Assembly (NCBI GenBank): GCA_046536535.1
Contig: JAWDMO010000036.1
Location: 1-11,233 of the forward strand
Source: Conexivisphaera sp046536535
Lineage (GTDB): Archaea > Thermoproteota > Nitrososphaeria > Conexivisphaerales > Conexivisphaeraceae
DNA: 11,233 bases
Reading direction: 5' to 3'
Shown: piece by piece, positions 1 through 6,497 of the stretch
Layout of the letters: each line of letters begins with the position of its first letter
Numbering within the stretch: the stretch's first letter is position 1
Program-made: the position numbers and the translations under genes
The notes under the pieces: generated by a model
The model's input: the letters and a program-made list of their open reading frames with translations, nothing else
Database searches by the model: none
Told to the model about the DNA's origin: nothing

Positions 1-539
1 CTGTCTAGCTCGTCCTTCACCGCATCGTGCTCCATGCGGATCTCCTCATACCTGCCCTCGAGCTCGTGAAGGCGCTTGTCTATCGAGTCCATCTCGGACC
101 TCACGTTGTACGCCCTCTTGAGCACTTGGAGCTCCTTCGTGAGCTTCTCCAGGCTTCCGACTATCCTCTTCTCGTCTATCTCCTCCCTGGGCCTCGTCTG
201 CAGCTCCCATTCGAGCCTCCCTATCTCCTTCTCGAGCGTCGCTGCGGCGTCGGTGCCCATGTCCACGCGGAGCCCCCTCGAGATCTTGCGGAGGTCAGAG
301 GCCCTGCCCCGGAGCTCCCGGAGCTCCTCGACTATTGAGCCCCTCACCTCCCGGAGCTCCTCGAGCCTGCCCTTCAGCTGATCGTAGCCCGAGTTCTCCT
401 CGTCCAGCTTTCCCCTGACGCCCTTCAGTTCGTCCCTGATGGAATCGATCTTCTGGAGGACCGCGTCCACCTGTCTCCTGAGCGCTGACCTCTCGTCGAG
501 GAGCCTCCTGAACTCCTGCTCCTCATCCTCCGAGCTCAA
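1..539 (-). CDS. Coiled-coil protein, COG1340-like, partial at left edge
   Basis: The N-terminal 179 residues are visible; the gene continues past the left edge. The sequence is almost entirely charged heptad-like helix (repeated blocks such as LEELREVRGSIVEELRELRG near residues 55-75, and an EEIDEKRIVGSLEKLTKELQ block around 115-135), with no signal peptide or membrane segment. It resembles the archaeal coiled-coil family COG1340, which has no established function and is sometimes mislabelled as phosphoserine phosphatase; the family assignment is from memory of sequence style. The start is taken as TTG at 539-537, because a TAA lies in frame just upstream (545-543) and GGAGG lies 9 bases before it. 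It overlaps the leuB end by 17 bp, so it is last visible in the ilv-leu operon and probably translationally coupled to leuB. No link to amino acid synthesis can be read from the protein itself. Confidence 0.8.
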   Translation of the reverse strand, partial: MSSEDEEQEFRRLLDERSALRRQVDAVLQKIDSIRDELKGVRGKLDEENSGYDQLKGRLEELREVRGSIVEELRELRGRASDLRKISRGLRVDMGTDAAATLEKEIGRLEWELQTRPREEIDEKRIVGSLEKLTKELQVLKRAYNVRSEMDSIDKRLHELEGRYEEIRMEHDAVKDELD

Positions 540-1545
540 CCATTATCGCCTCCAGCCCCTTTCCGACCTCGCCCGTTTTATACTTGCCACCTAAATCGGG
601 GGTCATCACGCCCCTCCTCAGGGCCTCGATGGCGGCCGACTCGATGAGCTTGGACGCCCTTCCGAGCCTCGGATCCCCCTTGACCTGGGAGAGCCAGTCG
701 AGCATCATGGACGCCGAGAACACAGTGGCGTACGGATTGGCGAGGCCCTTCCCCGCTATATCCGGGGCTGACCCGTGGACCGGCTCGAACAGCGCCATGC
801 TCTCCCCTATATTAGCGGATGGCGCCATCCCGAGCCCACCGACGACCTGCGCCGCCTCGTCGGATAATATGTCCCCGTAGACATTCATCGTGAGCAGAAC
901 GTCGAATGAGCGCGGATCCCTTATGAGCGCCATGGACGCGGCGTCCACGTACAGCTCCCTGTAGGACACCCCCGCATGGTGTCCGGCGACCTCCCTGGAG
1001 GTGCGCGCGAAGAGCCCGTCGGTCACCGGCATGACGTTTGCCTTGTGCACGATGGTCACGTGCTTCCTGCGCCTCTCGGCCTCCCTGAATGCGTACTCAG
1101 CTATCCTCCTCGAGGCGCGCTCGGTCACTATCTTCAGAGCCACGGCCGCCCCGGGGAGCTCGAACTCATAGCCCTTGTACAGATCCTCGGTGTTCTCCCT
1201 GACTATCAATATATCGACGCCGTCCATGAGCGGCCTGACACCAGGGTACACCTTGGCCGGGCGAATGTTCGCGTATAGGTCGAACATCTGCCTGAGGCGG
1301 ACTATGACGTCCTTGGCGGTCTCGCCCACCGGGCCCTTGATAGCCGCATCCGAGGACTTCACGCCCTCCACCGTCTCCTCGGGGAGCGCCTCCTCTAGCT
1401 CGGCCAGCGCTGAATCCCCCGCCCTGAACATGCGGAACTCGATCTGGAACCCGAACATGTCGGCCGCGCGCTGGACAGCCGAAAGCGCCACCGGCACCAC
1501 TTCGGGACCTATGCCGTCACCCTCTATTACCGCTATCCTGTACAC
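523..1545 (-). CDS. leuB: 3-isopropylmalate dehydrogenase (LeuB), isocitrate/isopropylmalate dehydrogenase family
   Basis: This cytoplasmic NAD-dependent enzyme oxidises and decarboxylates 3-isopropylmalate to 2-oxoisocaproate in leucine synthesis. The 340 residues match the usual family length. Visible motifs: nucleotide-fold start IAVIEGDGIGPEV (4-16); substrate arginines R95, R104 and R116; catalytic Tyr151 and Lys168 (HKANVM); metal aspartates D201, D225 and D229 within the signature NVYGDILSDEAAQVVGGLGM (221-240); and the NAD-binding HGSAPDIAGKGLANPYA (257-273), whose Asp fits NAD rather than NADP use. The start is GTG at 1545, with GGAGG 8 bases upstream, lying inside the last codons of leuA (29-bp overlap). 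Archaeal LeuB-like enzymes may also take methylmalate, and the cimA gene across the locus makes a dual leucine/isoleucine role plausible. Homoisocitrate dehydrogenase is a less likely alternative. Confidence 0.93.
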   Translation of the reverse strand: MYRIAVIEGDGIGPEVVPVALSAVQRAADMFGFQIEFRMFRAGDSALAELEEALPEETVEGVKSSDAAIKGPVGETAKDVIVRLRQMFDLYANIRPAKVYPGVRPLMDGVDILIVRENTEDLYKGYEFELPGAAVALKIVTERASRRIAEYAFREAERRRKHVTIVHKANVMPVTDGLFARTSREVAGHHAGVSYRELYVDAASMALIRDPRSFDVLLTMNVYGDILSDEAAQVVGGLGMAPSANIGESMALFEPVHGSAPDIAGKGLANPYATVFSASMMLDWLSQVKGDPRLGRASKLIESAAIEALRRGVMTPDLGGKYKTGEVGKGLEAIMVELGG

Positions 1546-3088
1546 GTGTATTCCCTCCCGCTCTCGCCGCCCTCTTCTGGAGGATCTTATTTATTCCATC
1601 CACCATTGCGTCCACGCTCGCCATCACGATATCTGTGCCGACCGACCGCGCAGATGCCACGTTCCCGGCGTCGTCCTCCACCTTTATCAGGACCTCACCG
1701 AGCGCGTCGGAGCCCCCGGTTATAGCCTCCAGCCTGTATTCGACCAGGCGGACCTCCGCTATCTCCTTCACCATCGACTGTAGCGCCCTCAGCGCCGCGT
1801 CGACGGGCCCCACGCCGATGCTCGACGTCGATATCTCGTGATCCTTCAACCGGAGCCTGATGGAGGCGGTCGGGCTTATCCCCATCCCCGTCACCACGAC
1901 GAGCCCCGACAGCGATGCGGTGGTCTCCCCGGGGGGAAGCCGCCCGGTCACGCTTCTGGCGATCGCCAGCAGGTCCGCGTCGGTCACGGTCTTGCCCATA
2001 TCGCCCAGCCTCTTCACCTCCTGGACTATCTGGCGCAGCTGATCCTCGTCCACATCGATCCCGTATTCCCTCAACATTGCATCTATCCCGTGGCTCCCGG
2101 CGTGCTTCCCCGCCACGAAGAACCTCCTCCTGCCGACTACCTCCGGATTTATCGGCTCATATGTGGAAGGCATCTCCAGCACCCCGTGGACGTGTATCCC
2201 CGATTCGTGGCCGAACGCGTTATCGCCCACGATGGCCTTGTTGGGCGGCGGATATACGCCGGTGAGCTTCGCCACCATCCGCGATGTCTCGTATATCAGC
2301 TCGGGCTTTATCCCCAGCTCACGTTTATAGAGGAACTTGAGCGCCAGCGCGGTCTCCTCGAGCGACGCGTTCCCGGCCCTCTCGCCTATTCCGTTCACAG
2401 TCGCGTGGAACTGGGAGGCGCCGGCGATCACGCCCGCTATGCTGTTGGCCACCGCGAGCCCGAAATCGTCGTGGCAGTGGACGCTGATGATCTTCCCGGG
2501 GGCCGCCTCCCGGGTGAGCCTGACGAGCTCGGCCATCCTCTCGGGGGTGGCCGTCCCGACCGTGTCCGGTATGTCCAGGACGTCCGCGCCGGCCCTCGCG
2601 ACTTCCGAGAAGACCCTGCTGAGGAATTGAACATCCGTCCTCGTCGCATCCTCCGCGGAGAACTCCACCTCCACCCCGTGGGATTTCGCGTACTCGACGG
2701 CCTCCACCGCCCTCGAGAGCGCGTCGTCCCTCGTCATCTTCAGCTTGTACTGCAAGTGCACATCGGACGTCGCTATGAAGATGTGGATCCTGTCGACCCC
2801 GGCGTCGAGCGACCTGTCCACGTCGCCCCTCGCCGCCCTGGCCAGGGCGGCGATCCTGGATCCGAGGCCGAGGCCCGCTATCCTCCTGGCGCCCTCGAAC
2901 TCGCCCTCGCTGGAGGCCGGAAATCCGGCCTCTATGGCGTCCACGCCGAGCTTGTCCAGCTGCTTGGCTATCTCGACCTTTTCGTCCGGGGTGAGCGCAA
3001 CGCCCGGCGTCTGCTCGCCGTCCCTGAGCGTCGTGTCGAATATATATACCCTATCGTCCGCCGAGGGTTGCCCCGGACCATTCCTCAA
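1517..3088 (-). CDS. leuA: 2-isopropylmalate synthase (LeuA), archaeal LEU1 type
   Basis: This enzyme condenses acetyl-CoA with 2-oxoisovalerate, the first committed step of leucine synthesis. Of the 523 residues, about 12-280 form the HMGL-like TIM barrel: FDTTLRDGEQTPGV (17-30, with R22/D23), AIEAGFPASSEGE (51-63), metal ligands HCHDD (204-208) and VNGIGERAGNASLEE (231-245). A linker helical region follows, then a C-terminal allosteric LeuA domain (about 390-505) that in relatives binds the leucine feedback inhibitor. Overall it resembles methanogen LeuA/CimA proteins, so sequence alone does not separate isopropylmalate from citramalate synthase. LeuA is preferred because it sits next to leuB and a different CimA-type protein is encoded at 8248. 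The start is TTG at 3088, with GGTGA 6 bases upstream and a 6-bp gap after ilvC; no in-frame ATG or GTG lies nearby. The C-terminal tail overlaps leuB. Confidence 0.9.
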   Translation of the reverse strand: MRNGPGQPSADDRVYIFDTTLRDGEQTPGVALTPDEKVEIAKQLDKLGVDAIEAGFPASSEGEFEGARRIAGLGLGSRIAALARAARGDVDRSLDAGVDRIHIFIATSDVHLQYKLKMTRDDALSRAVEAVEYAKSHGVEVEFSAEDATRTDVQFLSRVFSEVARAGADVLDIPDTVGTATPERMAELVRLTREAAPGKIISVHCHDDFGLAVANSIAGVIAGASQFHATVNGIGERAGNASLEETALALKFLYKRELGIKPELIYETSRMVAKLTGVYPPPNKAIVGDNAFGHESGIHVHGVLEMPSTYEPINPEVVGRRRFFVAGKHAGSHGIDAMLREYGIDVDEDQLRQIVQEVKRLGDMGKTVTDADLLAIARSVTGRLPPGETTASLSGLVVVTGMGISPTASIRLRLKDHEISTSSIGVGPVDAALRALQSMVKEIAEVRLVEYRLEAITGGSDALGEVLIKVEDDAGNVASARSVGTDIVMASVDAMVDGINKILQKRAARAGGNTRVQDSGNRG

Positions 3089-3094
3089 CGGGAT

Positions 3095-4081
3095 TCACCC
3101 AATCTTCATCAACTTCCTGACCTGCTCGCCCACGCGCTCTATCTGATGTGCCCTCACCGAGTCGACGAGGCGCCTCATTTCGGCGGAGCTCTTTGCCACG
3201 TCGCCGGACCACTCCCTGGCGAACTCGCCGGACTGTATCTCCCTCAGTATCGATTTCATGTTCTCCGCAACGTGCTCATCCACCACGCGGGGCCCCCGCG
3301 TCATGCCGCCGTAGCGGGCGGTCTCGGAGACGGACTCCAGCATGTGGGAGAGTCCGCCGGACTGTATAAGGTCCACTATGAGCTTCAGCTCGTTCAGGAC
3401 CTCGAAGTACGCGACCTCGGGCTGATAGCCCGCCGCCACGAGCGTCTCGAATCCCCTGAGTATCAGGTAGGTCACGCCTCCCACCAGCACAGTCTGCTCC
3501 CCGAAGAGATCGGTCTCAACCTCCTCCTTGAACGTGGTCTCCATCACGCCGGCGCGCGTGGAGCCTATCGCCTTCCCGTACGCGAGCGCCAGATCCAGCG
3601 CCTTCCCGGATGCGTTCTGCGCGACAGCCACGAGCGACGGTACACCCCTGCCGGCGACGTACTCATCCCTGACGCGGGGACCCGGGCTCTTGGGCGCGAC
3701 CATGAAGACGTCCGCCCACTCCGGCGGCCTGATCAACCCGTAGTGGATGTTGAACGCGTGCGCGAACCCCAGCGCAGTCCCCCTCCTGAGGTTCGGTGAT
3801 ATCAGTTCCCCATAGACCGAGGGCTGCTGGAGGTCCGGTATCAGCAGCTGGACCACAGACGCCCTCCTTACGGCTTCGTCTATCGGGAGGGGCTCAAACC
3901 CGTCCCGGGACGCCTGGGCCCACGAGCTGCCGCCGCGCCTGAGGCCCACGGACACGTCGACCCCGCTATCCCTTAAATTCAGGGCCTGCGCCCTCCCCTG
4001 GCTTCCGTACCCTATAACGGCCACCTTCCTGGACAGTATCGCGTCGAGCGATACATCGTCGTCGTAATATATCTTGGGCAA
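3095..4081 (-). CDS. ilvC: Ketol-acid reductoisomerase (IlvC), class I
   Basis: This enzyme isomerises and reduces acetolactate or acetohydroxybutyrate to the dihydroxy acids, using NAD(P)H and Mg2+. The 328 residues fit the short class I form. The Rossmann domain has VIGYGSQGRAQALNLRDSG (22-40) and a cofactor-selecting loop GLRRGGSSW (46-54) whose Arg/Ser content suggests NADPH. The knotted C-terminal domain carries the active site: H108 (GFAHAF), K131 (APKSPG), metal ligands D191 and E195 (TDLFGEQ), E227 and E231 (FEVLNELK) and S252 (SVSETARYGG). The start is TTG at 4081, supported by a full GGAGGTGA at 4095-4088, 6 bases upstream and inside the end of ilvN. The gap to ilvN is only 1 bp, so it is cotranscribed and likely coupled. 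Nothing is missing or unusual apart from the TTG start. Confidence 0.96.
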   Translation of the reverse strand: MPKIYYDDDVSLDAILSRKVAVIGYGSQGRAQALNLRDSGVDVSVGLRRGGSSWAQASRDGFEPLPIDEAVRRASVVQLLIPDLQQPSVYGELISPNLRRGTALGFAHAFNIHYGLIRPPEWADVFMVAPKSPGPRVRDEYVAGRGVPSLVAVAQNASGKALDLALAYGKAIGSTRAGVMETTFKEEVETDLFGEQTVLVGGVTYLILRGFETLVAAGYQPEVAYFEVLNELKLIVDLIQSGGLSHMLESVSETARYGGMTRGPRVVDEHVAENMKSILREIQSGEFAREWSGDVAKSSAEMRRLVDSVRAHQIERVGEQVRKLMKIG

Positions 4082-4082
4082 C

Positions 4083-4565
4083 CTAGCTCACCTCCAACGC
4101 CACCACTCCCGTCCTCGCGACCTCCTCAAGTACTTTCCCGCGGTCGAGCGCGTCGATCAGCGACGACACGTACGAGGGGGAGCCGACGACCTGCAGGACG
4201 ATGCCTTCGCCGGATTCCCCGAGCACCCTCAGTTCACCTTCCCCGCCGACGCCCCGCGCGACGTCCACGCCGCCGGACTTCACGCGGATCAGCGCCAGCT
4301 CCCTCTGGGCCGCCCTGGAGGGATCCATGCGGCTCACGTCAATCACGTCGACGGTCCTCCTCAGGACCCTAGCGAAGTCCTCCGCCATCTGCTCATCCCC
4401 GCGCATGGTGATTATCATCCTGGAGGTATCCGGGCGCTCCGTCACGCCGACCGCCACGCTCTCTATGTTGAAGCTCCTTCTCCGGAACTGCGAGGCGACC
4501 CTGAAGAGCACGCCCGGCTTGTTCTCCACCATCAATGAATATATTACAGCGTTCTCGCCGCTCAT
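4083..4565 (-). CDS. ilvN: Acetolactate synthase small (regulatory) subunit
   Basis: This is the regulatory subunit that activates the IlvB catalytic subunit and carries feedback inhibition, usually by valine. The 160 residues match IlvN/IlvH of the long type. The N-terminal ACT domain spans about 7-78 with the family hallmark VENKPGVLFRVASQFRRRSFNIESVAVG (13-40); the C-terminal ALS_ss domain follows (about 82-158). The start is ATG at 4565, one of very few ATG starts in the window; it overlaps the ilvB stop in an ATGA arrangement, with GGAGA 9 bases upstream, so translation is coupled to ilvB. Together with ilvB it forms the AHAS holoenzyme, and ilvC begins 1 bp after its stop. Confidence 0.95.
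   Translation of the reverse strand: MSGENAVIYSLMVENKPGVLFRVASQFRRRSFNIESVAVGVTERPDTSRMIITMRGDEQMAEDFARVLRRTVDVIDVSRMDPSRAAQRELALIRVKSGGVDVARGVGGEGELRVLGESGEGIVLQVVGSPSYVSSLIDALDRGKVLEEVARTGVVALEVS
4088..4095 (-). promoter_or_regulatory. ilvC: Full Shine-Dalgarno GGAGGTGA deciding the ilvC TTG start
   Basis: The 8-base consensus lies 6 bases before TTG 4081, inside the last codons of ilvN. It fixes the ilvC start at a TTG and serves as the reference for start choice in the other internal genes. Confidence 0.85.
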
Positions 4566-6262
4566 TCCCGGCCATCTCCCAGGAGCATCTCGTTCAGGGT
4601 CCTTCCCGGGCCCACGAACGGGAACACGTCCTCCTCCGGGTGTATTGGGACGTCTATTATCGTCGCGACGTCGCTGCGGATCGCCGACCTGAAAACCGAG
4701 CGGAACTCGTCCAGCGAGTACACCCTGGCGCCCTCCGCCCCGAACGACTCCGCCAGCCTGACGAAGTCCGGGTTCGCGTCAAATATCGTGGCCGCGTACC
4801 TCCGGTTATAGAAGAGCCGCTGCCACTGCGCGACCATCCCGAGCGATGAGTTGTTGAGTATCACCGCAACGACCGGCAGCTTCTCATTCACGCTGGTGGC
4901 GAGGGAGTTCATGGTCATCATGAAACTGCCGTCCCCCGCTATATCCACGACCGGGACGTCCGGCCTCGCCGCCTTGGCGCCTATGGCGGCCGGAAATCCG
5001 AACCCCATTGTCCCCAGCCCACCGCTCGTGATGAACGTCCTCGGCCTCAGGACCTTGAAGTACAGCTCCGCCCACATCTGGTTCTGGCCCACCTCCGTGG
5101 TCACTATGGAATCGGGGGGCAGCAGCTCGCGCATCGTCCTCAGTATGTAGGGCGGCGAGAACTCCGACTTCACGCCGACTATCCTGTCGCGCCACTCGGA
5201 GGCGACCTCGTCCACCCTCCTCCTCCATGCGCCCCAGTTCCCGGTCCTGGCGCGCTCGCGGAACATCTCCAGCAGGAGCCTGAGGCTGGATTTGAGGTCG
5301 CCGGTGACCGCGTGGTGCGTCTTCACGTTCTTCCCGACCTCGGTCGGGTCCACGTCGAAGTGTACTATCTTGGCGTCGGGCGCGAACCCCTTGACCTCCA
5401 TCGTGGTCCTGTCCGAGAACCTGACTCCAACCGCCAAGACGAGGTCCGCCTCGTTCACCAGCTTGTTGGCGTGCACTGTTCCGTGCATTCCGACGGGTCC
5501 CAGCGCCAGCGGATGATCCTCCGGCACCGCGCCCTTTCCCATGAGCGTCGTCGCGATCGGTATCAGCGCCGATTCTGCCAGCTGCAGCAGGTATTCATGC
5601 GCCCCGGATTTTATCACGCCGCCGCCCGCCAGTATGACCGGCCTCTCGGCATTCAGCAACATGTCGAGCGCGACGGCGATGGCCGCGGGATCCGGGGGCA
5701 CGTACGGCCTGTAGCCCCTTATGATCACCCGGTCGGGGAACGACATCTCGGCTTCCCCGGTCTGTACGTCCTTCGGCATGTCGATGTGGACGGGGCCTGT
5801 ACGGCCCGTGGACGCCAGGAAGAACGCGGCCCTAACGGTCCACGGTATCTCGGACGGCCTCAGCGGCTGGAACGAGTATTTGGTCATGTGGGTGTAGATG
5901 CCGACCGCATCTATCTCCTGGAACGAGTCCCTCGCCATCATCGACGTGGGGACCTGGCCGGTTATCGCCACGAGCGGCGTCGAATCCATGTATGCGGTAG
6001 CCACCCCCGTGGCCAGGTTTGTCGCTCCCGGCCCCGACGTGGCTATGCAGACGCCGACCTTTCCGGAGGCCCTTGCATATCCGTCAGCCATATGGGCGGC
6101 CGACTGTTCATGCCTCGCCAGTACGTGCCTTATGTCGCTGTTCAGCAGCTCATCATATACTGGCATTATTGCGCCGCCCGGTATTCCGAATGCGACGTCC
6201 ACGCCCTCCTTCTCCAGGGCCTTAATGAGGGCGCGGGAACCGGACATGAGATCCAATTTCAC
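4562..6262 (-). CDS. ilvB: Acetolactate (acetohydroxyacid) synthase large catalytic subunit
   Basis: This is the thiamine diphosphate/FAD enzyme that joins two pyruvates to acetolactate (valine, leucine) or pyruvate plus 2-oxobutyrate to acetohydroxybutyrate (isoleucine). The 566 residues have all three domains: N-terminal pyrimidine-binding with FGIPGGAIMPVYDEL and the catalytic Glu of RHEQSAAHMADGYARASG (about residue 52); a central FAD-associated domain with GPVGMHGT; and C-terminal TPP-binding with GDGSFMMTMNS (about 443-453) ending at the NN motif, then LGMVAQWQ. I place the start at GTG 6262, 5 bases after GGAGG (6272-6268). TTG at 6256 is an alternative; GTG at 6268 lies inside the ribosome binding site and is unlikely. 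The first enzyme gene of the operon, it is preceded by a leader ORF and hairpin, so it is probably the main control point. Confidence 0.96.
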   Translation of the reverse strand: MKLDLMSGSRALIKALEKEGVDVAFGIPGGAIMPVYDELLNSDIRHVLARHEQSAAHMADGYARASGKVGVCIATSGPGATNLATGVATAYMDSTPLVAITGQVPTSMMARDSFQEIDAVGIYTHMTKYSFQPLRPSEIPWTVRAAFFLASTGRTGPVHIDMPKDVQTGEAEMSFPDRVIIRGYRPYVPPDPAAIAVALDMLLNAERPVILAGGGVIKSGAHEYLLQLAESALIPIATTLMGKGAVPEDHPLALGPVGMHGTVHANKLVNEADLVLAVGVRFSDRTTMEVKGFAPDAKIVHFDVDPTEVGKNVKTHHAVTGDLKSSLRLLLEMFRERARTGNWGAWRRRVDEVASEWRDRIVGVKSEFSPPYILRTMRELLPPDSIVTTEVGQNQMWAELYFKVLRPRTFITSGGLGTMGFGFPAAIGAKAARPDVPVVDIAGDGSFMMTMNSLATSVNEKLPVVAVILNNSSLGMVAQWQRLFYNRRYAATIFDANPDFVRLAESFGAEGARVYSLDEFRSVFRSAIRSDVATIIDVPIHPEEDVFPFVGPGRTLNEMLLGDGRE

Positions 6263-6265
6263 ATA

Positions 6266-6273
6266 CACCTCCT
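6266..6273 (-). promoter_or_regulatory. ilvB: Strong ribosome binding site of ilvB
   Basis: AGGAGGTG matches the archaeal 16S anti-SD nearly completely and lies 5 bases (from GGAGG) before GTG 6262. Five of its bases, AGGAG (6273-6269), are complementary to CTCCT (6320-6316) formed by the two Leu codons of the leader ORF, so it may be maskable. Confidence 0.7.
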
Positions 6274-6279
6274 GAGAAC

Positions 6280-6298
6280 CCCCTTCCTATAGAAGGGG
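6280..6298 (-). promoter_or_regulatory. Hairpin between leader ORF stop and ilvB ribosome binding site
   Basis: A perfect 7-bp inverted repeat, CCCCTTC and GAAGGGG, with a 5-base loop. It starts 4 bases after the leader stop codon and ends 7 bases before the AGGAGG of ilvB. There is no U-run after it, so a simple intrinsic terminator is unlikely. It could be an RNA element affecting ilvB translation, or a DNA operator site. Confidence 0.45.
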
Positions 6299-6302
6299 TC
6301 TA

Positions 6303-6374
6303 TCACACGATGATGAGGAGCACTAGGGACGCCGCAGGATGGCTCGCCGAGGCGCCCGTGCACTCCGACATCAT
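6303..6374 (-). CDS. Candidate leader peptide with branched-chain amino acid run, upstream of ilvB
   Basis: This is a 23-codon ORF starting ATGATG (6374-6369) and ending in TGA at 6305-6303. Its last eight residues are SLVLLIIV, so seven consecutive Leu/Val/Ile codons (CTA GTG CTC CTC ATC ATC GTG) sit directly before the stop. The ATG lies about 27 bp after the end of a TATA-like TTATTTA (6407-6401), so it would be translated from a leaderless transcript, as other first genes here seem to be. The ilvB start is about 40 bases downstream of its stop, beyond a 7-bp hairpin and a strong ribosome binding site. Bacterial ilv leader peptides have this composition. The frame stays open upstream to 6545, but that part overlaps ilvD and its promoter. 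Translation is inferred, not shown. Confidence 0.6.
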   Translation of the reverse strand: MMSECTGASASHPAASLVLLIIV

Positions 6375-6400
6375 CGATCGGCCATCCTCAAGCCGCGCCG

Positions 6401-6407
6401 TAAATAA
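6401..6407 (-). promoter_or_regulatory. TATA-like box of the ilv-leu operon / leader ORF
   Basis: On the minus strand the sequence reads TCCTTATTTAC, the only AT-rich block upstream of ilvB in a GC-rich gap. Normal archaeal spacing (about 26 bp) puts transcription start near 6379-6374, at or a few bases before the leader ATG. Assignment rests on composition and spacing only. Confidence 0.5.
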
Positions 6408-6468
6408 GGATATCGGACCCTCCTTCCGCCCCGAAGGGACGAGGCCCGCCGCCGTTATCACCGCGCCA

Positions 6469-6477
6469 CTTTTTAAT
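6469..6477 (+). promoter_or_regulatory. ilvD: TATA-like box of ilvD
   Basis: CTTTTTAAT is centred about 25 bp before GTG 6498, so the transcript would begin at or next to the start codon (leaderless). No ribosome binding site precedes the GTG. Between the box and the start is GCCCC-N10-GGGGC (6478-6497), an inverted repeat that could be an operator. Confidence 0.55.
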
Positions 6478-6497
6478 GCCCCACATGATACGGGGGC

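Noticed and set aside
1838..3799. 653-codon open frame on the plus strand across leuA and ilvC
   Set aside because: It is antisense to two well-supported enzymes, shows low-complexity G/R/P/H-rich translation, and has no ribosome binding site or family motif; a by-product of GC-rich codon use.
5312..6292. 326-codon open frame on the plus strand across ilvB
   Set aside because: Antisense shadow of ilvB with biased composition and no start signal.
6280..6298. Classical intrinsic terminator (attenuator) after the leader ORF
   Set aside because: The hairpin has no following U-run, so a Rho-independent type of termination is not supported; an effect on ilvB translation is preferred.
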